This document shows, one piece after another, positions 48,426 to 57,723 of a DNA stretch of 64,000 bases (its first letter is position 1; each line of letters starts with the position of its first letter). Source of the stretch: an uncultured Prevotellaceae bacterium. GTDB taxonomy: Bacteria > Bacteroidota > Bacteroidia > Bacteroidales > Muribaculaceae. The stretch is taken from contig CAMYUW010000003.1 in assembly GCA_947302275.1 (NCBI GenBank), forward strand, positions 1 to 64,000, in the 5' to 3' direction. The notes beneath the pieces were generated by a model that saw only the letters and a program-made list of their open reading frames with translations, was not told the DNA's origin and searched no databases. The translations under genes were made by a program, and so were the position numbers.

Positions 48426-48816
48426 AAAATTCTAGTTTTAATTGATATTTATCAATTGGCAACATAGCGATGCGTCAACACCAGTAATAACAACATTCTA
48501 ATGATTGTCACGGCTTTACATCCAATCATCAAACGTATGCCAATCCAACTAATAATGACAAAGGTACAACAAAAAAATGAATTATGGCTGATTACACCCA
48601 ATTTCTTGGCTTTATACCCTTCCATTATTGATGAAACCCACACGGCAGTAATACCTTCAGCATCATTCTCATGAGATAGCCGTCACGGCTCCTTGACAAC
48701 CCAGTAGCAGGGCATTTAGACCGAATGAAGTAAAAAATAGGGTGAATTGATTGTTGTTTCACTTTTTGTGATTACATTTGCCATAGAATATATTATCAAC
48801 CAGATACAATAGCGAT

Positions 48817-49509
48817 ATGAAGAAGATTTACACTACATTATTGGCAGCGGTCATGTTGCTGGCCACAGGATGTAATACCGGACTGCTTGGCGGTCTGGGT
48901 GGAGACACCACCGGTAACGGCTCTACGACGGGTGGTGGCCTGGGAGACATACTGGGCAATGTGCTCGGCGGCGTACTGGGCACGCTGGGTTCACAGAATA
49001 CGATCGACGGTCTGCTGGGGCTTGTAATCGGCAGCGTCAAGGTTCAGGAGAGCGAGCTCTACGGCACATGGTATTATACCGGGCCAGCGGTTGCTTTCAC
49101 TAGTGAGAATCTGTTGGCCAAGGCTGGCGGTGCAGTTGCTGCCGAGACCTGCAAGGACAAGTTGCAGCCTGTTTACAACTCAGTGGGCATCAATGCACAG
49201 AACACCCAGTTCCAGTTCACTCAGGATCATCAGTTTTCCGGCAGTTTCAGGGGTATTCCGCTGAGCGGCACCTATACCTATGACCCGTCAAACGGCACGC
49301 TCAAACTGAAGACGATGATCTTCTCGACCAATGCCTACATCACCCGCACAACTAGCGGTTTGGGCCTCACCTTCGAGAGCAAAAGCCTGTTGAAGGTGCT
49401 TCAAATTGCTGCTGCCATGAGCGGAAACAGCACGCTGCAGACAGTCGGCGACTTGAGTAAGCAGTATGAAGGCGTGCGCCTGGGCTTCGACATCGCCCTT
49501 GCCAGGTAA
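48817..49509 (+). CDS. DUF4923-like lipoprotein
   Basis: Lipobox LLATGCNTG; ELYGTWYYTGPAVAFTSENLLAKAGG. Confidence 0.75.
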   Translation: MKKIYTTLLAAVMLLATGCNTGLLGGLGGDTTGNGSTTGGGLGDILGNVLGGVLGTLGSQNTIDGLLGLVIGSVKVQESELYGTWYYTGPAVAFTSENLLAKAGGAVAAETCKDKLQPVYNSVGINAQNTQFQFTQDHQFSGSFRGIPLSGTYTYDPSNGTLKLKTMIFSTNAYITRTTSGLGLTFESKSLLKVLQIAAAMSGNSTLQTVGDLSKQYEGVRLGFDIALAR

Positions 49510-49684
49510 CCGCTACAATCGCATCATTCCACTCATCATCAAAGCACAGTCCGTCCAGCATGTGGCGAGTTGTGCTTTGATTGTACGGATAAGTAGCAAC
49601 TGTTTTTTGCTGATATATTTCATCAGTTCATTGAATTTAAGTTATTTATCACAATTTGAGCACTGATAATCCGTTAAATTAACA

Positions 49685-49692
49685 TATCTTTG
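49685..49692 (+). promoter_or_regulatory. -7 element TATCTTTG upstream of the VTC-domain operon
   Basis: TAnnTTTG 8 bp before the ATG. Confidence 0.5.
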
Positions 49693-49699
49693 CGGTCCA

Positions 49700-50488
49700 A
49701 TGGACGACATCATCAGGACATACGACCCGATCACGCTCGACGAGATGAGTGGCATCAAGCTGATGAACCGCACCGACACCAAGTTTGTCACGACGGTTGA
49801 CCAGCTCAGGCGCTTGTTGGTACTTGCCCATGAGGATTACCGCGCTCAAGACATTGACGGCAAGCGCATTGCCTCCTATTACACCGCCTACTTTGACACG
49901 CCCGACAACAACATGTACATCGTGCACCAGAACGGCCACGCCGGGCGCCAGAAACTGCGCATCCGCTCCTACGTGGACTCGGGCCTCAACTTCCTGGAGG
50001 TAAAGACCAAGAACAACCATGGCCGCACCAAGAAGAAGCGCATGGACATGGTCGGTTTTGACCCCAAGAATCCTGATTACGGCATCCGTTTCATGCGCCA
50101 GGATGAGCAATACAGGCAGTATGACGAGTTCATGCGCAAACACTTGCGTTATGACCCGACTACCCTGAGTGAGCACTTGGAGAACAATTTCAAGCGCATT
50201 ACCCTGGTCAACAAGGCCAAGACCGAGCGCTTGACCATCGATACGGCACTCAAGTTCCATCACCTCAAGACCGACAACCGTGCCGACCTCACGGGTCTGG
50301 TGATCATCGAGTTGAAGCGTGACGGCCTGCAGCCGTCGCCCATCCTGGGGATGTTGCGCGAGCTGCGCATCAAGCCCTGCGGCTTCAGCAAGTACTGCAT
50401 GGGGTCGGCCTTGACCAATCCCTCGTTGAAGCGCAACAATTTCAAGGAGCGTCTTCGCCTGGTGGAACGCCTGTTGTCACAAGTTTAA
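49700..50488 (+). CDS. VTC-domain (polyphosphate polymerase) protein
   Basis: LMNRTDTKFVTTVDQLRRLL...YFDTPDNNMYIVHQNGHAGRQKLRIRSYVDSGLNFLEVKTKNNHGRTKKKR. Confidence 0.88.
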   Translation: MDDIIRTYDPITLDEMSGIKLMNRTDTKFVTTVDQLRRLLVLAHEDYRAQDIDGKRIASYYTAYFDTPDNNMYIVHQNGHAGRQKLRIRSYVDSGLNFLEVKTKNNHGRTKKKRMDMVGFDPKNPDYGIRFMRQDEQYRQYDEFMRKHLRYDPTTLSEHLENNFKRITLVNKAKTERLTIDTALKFHHLKTDNRADLTGLVIIELKRDGLQPSPILGMLRELRIKPCGFSKYCMGSALTNPSLKRNNFKERLRLVERLLSQV

Positions 50489-50526
50489 CGTAAAAAATCA
50501 ACATTAACTAACGATAAAACACCATT

Positions 50527-51267
50527 ATGATTCTACTGCAAGATTTATCGGCCTTAGACGATGGCGCCGATGCCATCCAGGAAGCTGTAACTGCTGCCAC
50601 CACGGGGTTCAGGTGGTTTGATGCGGCTGGAGTTACCGAGATGGTAATTCGCTTCGGTTTCTTCTTGCTCGTCTTGTTCTTCATCGTCTATTTCCTGTAT
50701 TATCGCAAGACACACCGCCGCGACTACTTCTTCACTCTCGTATTGCTCAGCGTGAGCATCTTTTTCCTGATTTATCTGCTGGGCAGTGTCAAAGTCAAAA
50801 TCGGCTTTGCGCTGGGACTGTTTGCCATCTTCGGCGTGCTGCGCTACCGCACCGAGACGATACCCGTGCGCGAGATGTCCTACATGTTCGGCGTCATCAG
50901 TTTGTCGGTCATCAATGCACTGGCCGACTCGTTGAGCTTCGTGGAACTCCTGCTGCCCAATGTATCGATAGCGCTACTCATCTGGCTGTTCGAGACCTTT
51001 GTCCTGCGCGCCAATCTGGCCAGCAAGCTGGTACTCTATGACCGCATCGAGTTGATCACGCCCGAGCGCCGCGAGGAATTACTCGAAGACCTCAAGAAGC
51101 GCACCGGCCTCAATATCACCAAGGTGAATGTGGGTTCGATCGACTTCCTGAAGGATACCGCCATCCTCAAGATCGAATATGAGAACGACGGTGGTGGTGC
51201 AAGCCACGTTAATGACACATTGAAAATCCCTAAATACGAATGGCAAGAAGTCAAAGAAAACAACTGA
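50527..51267 (+). CDS. DUF4956 membrane protein
   Basis: GFALGLFAIFGVLRYRTETIPVREMSYMFGVISLSVINAL. Confidence 0.88.
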   Translation: MILLQDLSALDDGADAIQEAVTAATTGFRWFDAAGVTEMVIRFGFFLLVLFFIVYFLYYRKTHRRDYFFTLVLLSVSIFFLIYLLGSVKVKIGFALGLFAIFGVLRYRTETIPVREMSYMFGVISLSVINALADSLSFVELLLPNVSIALLIWLFETFVLRANLASKLVLYDRIELITPERREELLEDLKKRTGLNITKVNVGSIDFLKDTAILKIEYENDGGGASHVNDTLKIPKYEWQEVKENN

Positions 51268-51998
51268 TCGCAACCCTGTTGCTGATGCTATGCACAGCCA
51301 TTTTCCCGACATTGTCGCATGCCGACGATGCCGGTTTGATTGTTTCTGCTGGTGTATCACGCAAACTCACCAAAAAACTGAGCATGGGCTTTGATGCCGA
51401 GTTCCGTTCCCGCAACAACTTCCGTACCGCGTCACGTGTGGGACTTGCTGCCGACGTCAGCTATAAGGTTCTGCCGTGGCTCAAGGCCAGTGGTGGCTAC
51501 GACCTGCTCTTCGACAACAATCAAGAGAAACTCACCTATCAGGACGACGGCGTGAGCTACAATAACTGGCGTCCCAGCTATTGGGGAGTGCGTCACCGCT
51601 TTAACGTGTCGCTGACGGGCAGCTACAAGATTCAGCGTGTGGAATTGAGCCTGCGCGAACGCTGGCAATACACCTACCGCCCCTCACGTGTGATTGACAA
51701 CTTTGACTTTGACGAGGGTGAGTGGGAAGACCACGAGGTGAAAGGCAAGGGCAAGAATGTGCTGCGCAGCCGCCTGCAGGTGGAGTGGGACATCCCCAAG
51801 TGCAAGTTTGACCCGTATGCCAGCGTCGAACTGCACTCGACACGCCAGCTGGACCAGACGCGCGTCATTGTGGGCGTGTCGCACAGCCTCAAGAAGAAAC
51901 ACAATTTCAAGTTGTATTACCGTGGCCAGTACTACAGGGACAAGTCCGATGACACTAACATCCACATGCTGGGCATGGGATACACTTATAAATTTTGA
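51240..51998 (+). CDS. DUF2490-like outer-membrane beta-barrel protein
   Basis: VSAGVSRKLTKKLSMGFDAEFRSRNNF; LRERWQYTYRPS; overlaps the upstream gene. Confidence 0.8.
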   Translation: MARSQRKQLIATLLLMLCTAIFPTLSHADDAGLIVSAGVSRKLTKKLSMGFDAEFRSRNNFRTASRVGLAADVSYKVLPWLKASGGYDLLFDNNQEKLTYQDDGVSYNNWRPSYWGVRHRFNVSLTGSYKIQRVELSLRERWQYTYRPSRVIDNFDFDEGEWEDHEVKGKGKNVLRSRLQVEWDIPKCKFDPYASVELHSTRQLDQTRVIVGVSHSLKKKHNFKLYYRGQYYRDKSDDTNIHMLGMGYTYKF

Positions 51999-53221
51999 GC
52001 GCTATGAAACAGATAATACATTATAGCCTGTTATTGGTCGTGATGTCACTCGCCCTGTCGTCGTGCGTTAAGGACGATACCGACATGGCCGACATCATCG
52101 CCAGCTATCAGGTGGAGCCTGCTAACATCGAACTGGATTTCTCGGCTTTGACCGAGGCTCCTGACCAGCCCGTTACCGATGAGAACGACTCGGCCTACAA
52201 CGACTATGTCGAGAATTCACCATGGAACAAGGTCATCAATATCGACTTTGACGGAAATAACGCCACGGTGACCGGCAGGGTGGCAGGAGTCACCATCCAG
52301 ACCAGTGGCGCTCACGTGACGGTCATCAACATGTCAGGTCCTGTGAAGTTTATTGTCAGCGGACATACTACCGACGGCTCCTTGAAATTCTACGGCGACA
52401 AGCGTTTCCAGATTCTGCTCAACGGCGCCGAAATCACCAATCCCAAGGGTGCGGCCATCAACAACCAGGGAAGCAAGTCGCTATATGTCGTGCTGGCCGA
52501 CGGCACAACCAACCGCCTGCAAGACGGTTCCACCTACACCGATGTAGATGAGGAAGACCAGAAGGCGGCCCTCTTCAGCGAGGGACAGATTATCTTCAGC
52601 GGCAAGGGCCACCTGGCCACCATTGCCGTGGGGCGCGGCGGCATCCGCAGCGATGACTATATCCGCATCCGCCCGGGCGTGAGCATTTATGTCAACAGCA
52701 CGGCGCTCGACGGCCTGCGTGCCAACGACGGCATTATCCTCGACGGCGGCGTCATCAATGTGGAGACCAGCGGTCTTGGCGCCAAGGGCGTGCGCAGCGG
52801 TGGCGTGATGACCGTCAATGGCGGTCGCCTGATTGCCGTCAACAACGGCAACACCCGTGAGGACACCTCCGACGAAGGCCTGGCCGACACCACGGCGTGT
52901 GCAGCACTCTACTGCGACTCCCTGCTCGTGGTAACGGGCGGCACGCTTAAACTCAAGGCCACCGGCGACGGCGGCAAGGGCATCAATGGCAAGCATGACG
53001 CGGTCATCAACGGTGGCTCGACCACCGTGGTCGCTACAGGTACACGCAAGGTCAAGAAACCCAAAGGCGTGAAACTCGATAGAAACTTCTCCATCACCGG
53101 TGGCTACTTCTATACCTACAGCCGCCGCAGCGACCCGCTGGATGTGGCAGGGAACACCGATATAGCCACGGGATACAAGACCTGTGACTTTGGCCCTAAA
53201 GCGATAATTATAGCCTATTAA
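51995..53221 (+). CDS. Carbohydrate-binding beta-helix protein (Cthe_2159-like)
   Basis: Lipobox-like LALSSCVKDD; NGAEITNPKGAAINNQGSKSLYVVLADGTTNRLQDG. Confidence 0.8.
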   Translation: MSAMKQIIHYSLLLVVMSLALSSCVKDDTDMADIIASYQVEPANIELDFSALTEAPDQPVTDENDSAYNDYVENSPWNKVINIDFDGNNATVTGRVAGVTIQTSGAHVTVINMSGPVKFIVSGHTTDGSLKFYGDKRFQILLNGAEITNPKGAAINNQGSKSLYVVLADGTTNRLQDGSTYTDVDEEDQKAALFSEGQIIFSGKGHLATIAVGRGGIRSDDYIRIRPGVSIYVNSTALDGLRANDGIILDGGVINVETSGLGAKGVRSGGVMTVNGGRLIAVNNGNTREDTSDEGLADTTACAALYCDSLLVVTGGTLKLKATGDGGKGINGKHDAVINGGSTTVVATGTRKVKKPKGVKLDRNFSITGGYFYTYSRRSDPLDVAGNTDIATGYKTCDFGPKAIIIAY

Positions 53222-53243
53222 AGATAGATTTATCCACACAATT

Positions 53244-54596
53244 ATGAAAAAAATACTGCTTGCATCAGTTATGGCATTGGCTTGGTGCCTGCCCGCTGGG
53301 GCGGTGAACGGCGACGTGAATGGTGACGGCGAGGTGAGCATCAGCGATGTGAACACACTGATTGATCTCATCGCCACTGGCGAGACCAGCCCTGCCGCCG
53401 ACGTGAATGGCGACGGCGAGGTGAGCATCAGCGACGTGAACGTGGTGATCGATATCATCCTGGGCGGTGGTCAAGAAGAAGAAATTACGCCCAAGGAAAT
53501 CACGCTGGATGACAGCGAACTGGCCGAACCCTCCGAGAACATCCCCGAGGACGAGGATGAGCCCGATTATGGTGATTACGTCGAGAATACCAGCTGGGCC
53601 GTAAAGGTCAATATCACCTTTGACGGCGACAAGGCCACCGTGACCGGTAATCCCAGCAGCGTCATCGCCACTGTCGATGGCGCCCATGTGACCATCACCA
53701 GCGCCGCCAAGCACGTGAAGTACATCGTCACTGGCTCTACGGCCAACGGCTCACTCAAGTTCTACAGCGATCGCAAGTTCCAGCTTCAGCTCGACGGTGT
53801 GGACATCACCAATCCCACCGGTGCTGCCATCAACAACCAGTGCGGCAAGTCGCTCTACCTGGTGATGAATGCGGGCACGGTCAACACCCTGCGCGACGGC
53901 GAGACCTACTCCATGGACGAGGGCGAGGACCAGAAGGCAGCCCTCTTCAGCGAGGGTCAGATCCTGGTCAGCGGCAAGGGACTGCTCAATATCTATAGCG
54001 TCGGACGCCACTGCATGGCCAGCGACGACTATATCTTCGTGCGTCCCGGGTCGCGCATGTACCTCAACAGCACCAGCGGCCATGGCATCAAGGCCAAGGA
54101 CTATGTCTATATCAAAGGCGGTGTCATCAACATGGAAATCGCTGCCGATGGCGCCAAGGGCATCAACTGCGACAGCCTGATCAACATCGCTGGAGGCCGC
54201 ACAACGATCATCAACACCGGAACAAACAAGCTGGAGACTGACTCTTTGGGCAATGAGGTCTCGACTGGCGCCGCTGGCGTAAAGGCCGACCACAACATCA
54301 CCATCAAGGGCGGAACACTCAACATCAAGTGCACGGGCAACGATGCCAAGGGCATCAACGTGGCACAGCCCTTTACCTTTTCGGGTGGCGAGTTGAACGT
54401 GGTCTGCACCGGCAACCAAGTGAGCGTCGCTCCCAAGGGAGTGAAATGTGACACCGATTGCATCATCAACGGTGGCGCCTTCTACAGCTGCGCCCCCAAT
54501 GGCCGAGCCCTTGATGTGGACGGCACCCTCACCATTGCCGACGGCTACACCAGCCGCAACGATAGTGATTCCCGCCTCGTCGAAATCATCTATTGA
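53244..54596 (+). CDS. Cthe_2159-like beta-helix protein with N-terminal dockerin-like repeat
   Basis: GDVNGDGEVSISDVNTLIDLIATG...ADVNGDGEVSISDVNVVIDIILGG then DGVDITNPTGAAINNQCGKSLYLVMNAGTVN. Confidence 0.85.
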   Translation: MKKILLASVMALAWCLPAGAVNGDVNGDGEVSISDVNTLIDLIATGETSPAADVNGDGEVSISDVNVVIDIILGGGQEEEITPKEITLDDSELAEPSENIPEDEDEPDYGDYVENTSWAVKVNITFDGDKATVTGNPSSVIATVDGAHVTITSAAKHVKYIVTGSTANGSLKFYSDRKFQLQLDGVDITNPTGAAINNQCGKSLYLVMNAGTVNTLRDGETYSMDEGEDQKAALFSEGQILVSGKGLLNIYSVGRHCMASDDYIFVRPGSRMYLNSTSGHGIKAKDYVYIKGGVINMEIAADGAKGINCDSLINIAGGRTTIINTGTNKLETDSLGNEVSTGAAGVKADHNITIKGGTLNIKCTGNDAKGINVAQPFTFSGGELNVVCTGNQVSVAPKGVKCDTDCIINGGAFYSCAPNGRALDVDGTLTIADGYTSRNDSDSRLVEIIY

Positions 54597-54769
54597 ATCC
54601 TCATCAGCAATGAAATCTGTAGATGGCGTGTCATAATTCATTCGTTGCATTTTATGTCGCGCTTCGCGCGAGAAATTAAGCAAAATTATAAATAAAATTA
54701 TAATAAAAATTTATTTTGTTTGATTTTTATACAAATTTTGTTTAATTTGGCTTCGCCGAAAGCTAAAGG

Positions 54770-54925
54770 TTCGCGCAATTAGTAGTTTGAAAATCCCTGC
54801 CGCATCGATTATCTATTCGAGGCACAGTAGAGACGCAAAATCTTGCGTCTCCCAGGCATTGAACGGTTCCAATCATTTTTTAGCGAAATAAAAATTCGTT
54901 GAATTCGCGCAATTAGTAGTTTGAA
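54770..54925. repeat. 22-bp direct repeat TTCGCGCAATTAGTAGTTTGAA (54770-54791, 54904-54925)
   Basis: Exact duplicate bracketing the REP-like palindrome. Confidence 0.75.
54830..54851. repeat. REP-like palindrome GAGACGCAAAATCTTGCGTCTC
   Basis: One base different from 14018-14039. Confidence 0.7.
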
Positions 54926-54930
54926 GAAAA

Positions 54931-54957
54931 GGCCTGCCCGTGGGTTGTGGGCAGGCC
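54931..54957. terminator. Stem-loop GGCCTGCCC...GGGCAGGCC
   Basis: 9-bp perfect stem. Confidence 0.65.
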
Positions 54958-55110
54958 GTCAGGTTTCTATAATGTGTGCTTCTCACCGCTTCTATTCATA
55001 CCACTTCAGCCGTGGCCTCCTGCACGCGGCGGGCGGCAATAGTGCGCCTCGTTTTGCAGAAATGATAATAAACAGAATGCCGCGGAGGCCACAAGCGAGT
55101 TTATTACATG

Positions 55111-56658
55111 TTACTCTCCTGTGAGCAGCCTGTCGATCAGCAGGGTTACGTCCTCGATGGTGAGCCTGCCGTTGCTATCCAGGTCGCTTGGCGCGCGCAA
55201 TTCGCTGTTGCCGCTCAGCAGCAGGTCGATCAGTGCGGTCACGTCGGCGATGTTCACCGCGCCGTCACCGTTCACGTCACCGCTGAGTTCAGCGGGTACG
55301 TCCTCGCGGTAGCGCATGCCCTTGTAGATAATCTGGCCGTCCTTGATGACATGGCTCAGTCCCCAATACTCCTGATAATCGGCATCGGGGTCGGGCTTGC
55401 GCGTGAAGGGTGTCAGCAGGTCGCCCATGTCGCGACTGTCGAAGCCGATGCCCTCGACCACATAGGCCAGAGGCTCACCGTCCTCGCCCACGTAGGCATA
55501 ACGGCGGCACTCCATGCCCTCAATCTCCACAGGATCCACCTCAAAGAAGTTCTCACGGTTCAAAAACTCCTTATTCTGGTAAATAATATGATAATTCACC
55601 GTGTTAAACAATTCAATGTCGGAGTACGTCTCGCTAAATTTATATAACGGTTGCCATCCATAAAAGGAGATATATGACATCAGATTCCGCCCCTCGTCAA
55701 GTACGGTCTCATAAGCCTCGTTATCGTATATATAGTACTGGCGTAATGCTTTGCTGGATTCGCCATATCCATCCTCTACCTTAAACACAGCCGCCAAACT
55801 TGCCGTCTCCATGTCAAGGGTTTCGTCAGTGTAAACGTAGCAGATAGGATGGCCAAGAAGGTTTGTCCCCTTAAACTCATAGGTATAGTATGATCTCGAG
55901 ATTTCGCCATGGTCAATGACCACATGCTCATTGACCCATTGGACACCCTCGCGTGCCAGAGGCAAGATATTCTCAAGCACACCGTTCTTGGGCATTTTAT
56001 ACCTTTCTGAACGATATATCACCTCACCGTTCTCAATTACGCAATCCAGACTGACTGGATTAGCAACATTATACTGTAATGCTAAAGGATAGCCAAAGTA
56101 AAGACCGTCATATCCGATTCCCTCAATCATGCAGAAGTCACCCGTGCAGCAATGGGAAATATAGCGTTTGGTTTTTCCCCCAGAAATAGTCACCTGATCA
56201 GTTATCACTTTACATGACATGTTATCAGGCATAATGCACCATGATCCAATGAAACTGACGGCGTCATTGAAATCATAGAGGACAAATTCCTTTCCGGAGG
56301 CGATCAACTCCATCATTTCCACATCATCCTCATTGCCTATCGGGCATTCATCATAGGTCTTGCCATCAGGCACGATGCCATAGACCACCCTATCCTCCTC
56401 ACGTAGATAGACAGGTACAGTGTCGTTTTCCCAGTTGATCCCCTCGCCGCTGTACTTGTGCATCATCTTATAGGTTTTGCCATCAATTGTGACGTCCCCT
56501 TTCATCTCCAATGTGAAGTTTTCACCTGCAATAGAACTCCAATAAGTATATTCCCATTTTACACCTTCCCGGACGAAAGGAATGTACTCATGATCCTGTG
56601 CAAATGCTTGTGATATGCCGAACACTGCCAGCAAAATCACCAGAATAGTCTTTTTCAT
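55111..56658 (-). CDS. Secreted protein with C-terminal dockerin-like repeat
   Basis: Signal peptide; C-terminus GDVNGDGAVNIADVTALIDLLLSG...SDLDSNGRLTIEDVTLLIDRLLTGE. Confidence 0.8.
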   Translation of the reverse strand: MKKTILVILLAVFGISQAFAQDHEYIPFVREGVKWEYTYWSSIAGENFTLEMKGDVTIDGKTYKMMHKYSGEGINWENDTVPVYLREEDRVVYGIVPDGKTYDECPIGNEDDVEMMELIASGKEFVLYDFNDAVSFIGSWCIMPDNMSCKVITDQVTISGGKTKRYISHCCTGDFCMIEGIGYDGLYFGYPLALQYNVANPVSLDCVIENGEVIYRSERYKMPKNGVLENILPLAREGVQWVNEHVVIDHGEISRSYYTYEFKGTNLLGHPICYVYTDETLDMETASLAAVFKVEDGYGESSKALRQYYIYDNEAYETVLDEGRNLMSYISFYGWQPLYKFSETYSDIELFNTVNYHIIYQNKEFLNRENFFEVDPVEIEGMECRRYAYVGEDGEPLAYVVEGIGFDSRDMGDLLTPFTRKPDPDADYQEYWGLSHVIKDGQIIYKGMRYREDVPAELSGDVNGDGAVNIADVTALIDLLLSGNSELRAPSDLDSNGRLTIEDVTLLIDRLLTGE

Positions 56659-56890
56659 ATTTAGATAGTATTAAAAATTGATATTAATTTTCTGTTTCTC
56701 AGTGGGAATAAGGTTCCCAGCCTTGGTTGTATTATAATCGGCCCAATGCCGTATTGTTTTCTGAATTGGTGTATGAGGAATACTCTGGTTATGTTTCAAA
56801 TGAAACTAACTCGAACCGATATTTCTGAATTGCAGATTTATCAATTATCCTCAAATCAAATAATTGGTTTAATTAGTATAATTCGTGGTT

Positions 56891-57010
56891 TTACTCAAAA
56901 GGATCTATGCCGATTTCTGCTCGGCCAGTGTTCATGATAGTGAGTTGTGCGCTCATGGGACTGGCGCTGGCCAGCAGGCAGAGAACTGCCATAAAGAATA
57001 ACTTCTTCAT
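56891..57010 (-). pseudogene. Truncated secreted-protein N-terminus (39 codons)
   Basis: Reads MKKLFFMAVLCLLASASPMSAQLTIMNTGRAEIGIDPFE-stop; signal peptide with almost no mature domain. Confidence 0.45.
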
Positions 57011-57082
57011 AATCGTAAAGTATTTAATAATGAATAATTGAAATCATAAAATTTCCCCATTTCATCGAAAAAATCGGTTCTT

Positions 57083-57454
57083 TTAATAGACGGTGAAATA
57101 GCCCTCGTAGGTGATGCCTACCGAGGTGTCGATGGTGATGACATAGTCGTCACTGGGGAGCGATGAGACGTCAATGGTGTCATAGGTGCCGTTCACTTGG
57201 GTGGAGATCCACACATACCAAGTTGTCAGTGACTCGATCTCCACATCATAGTAAGTCAGATTACCCGTCCCGACAATAATAATCTCCTGATTGTCGCGGT
57301 CATAATAAACATCAGGCTCCACTGCAGGCACGGGCAAGTCAAAGTGGTCATGATGATGAGTAGAATCATGGATATGAATCTTATCAGGTGATCGAAAAGA
57401 TTCAAGAGAAAAGATTAAGAAACTTAATAAAACAAATAGAATAATCTTTTTCAT
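57083..57454 (-). CDS. DUF3244-like small secreted protein
   Basis: ORF 57083-57571; MKKIILFVLLSFLIFSLESF start at 57454; YDVEIESLTTWYVWISTQVNGTYDTIDVSSLPSDDYVITID. Confidence 0.7.
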   Translation of the reverse strand: MKKIILFVLLSFLIFSLESFRSPDKIHIHDSTHHHDHFDLPVPAVEPDVYYDRDNQEIIIVGTGNLTYYDVEIESLTTWYVWISTQVNGTYDTIDVSSLPSDDYVITIDTSVGITYEGYFTVY

Positions 57455-57723
57455 GTTTGTGATGTTTTGTGAATAATAAATGCAAAAATAGCTTGAAAAT
57501 GATAGGATGTCGAATATAAGGCAACAAATCGAAAATGAAATTTTAATACCACCTAAGATATTGAAAAACAAGTAATTATATACTAAAGTTATAACTCTTG
57601 GAAAAAGGATGGTGCATGTGCGGATTTTTCAATCTATTGATATTCAGATTGTTGCAGCAACAGACAATCCCTACTAAATATAATAGGGGATTATGTTGTA
57701 AGAGGGCTATTAGAAGTAAAAAA

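Noticed and set aside
56790-56808. GTTTCAAATGAAAC as a second parS-like site
   Set aside because: Central dinucleotide and flanks deviate from the consensus; too weak.
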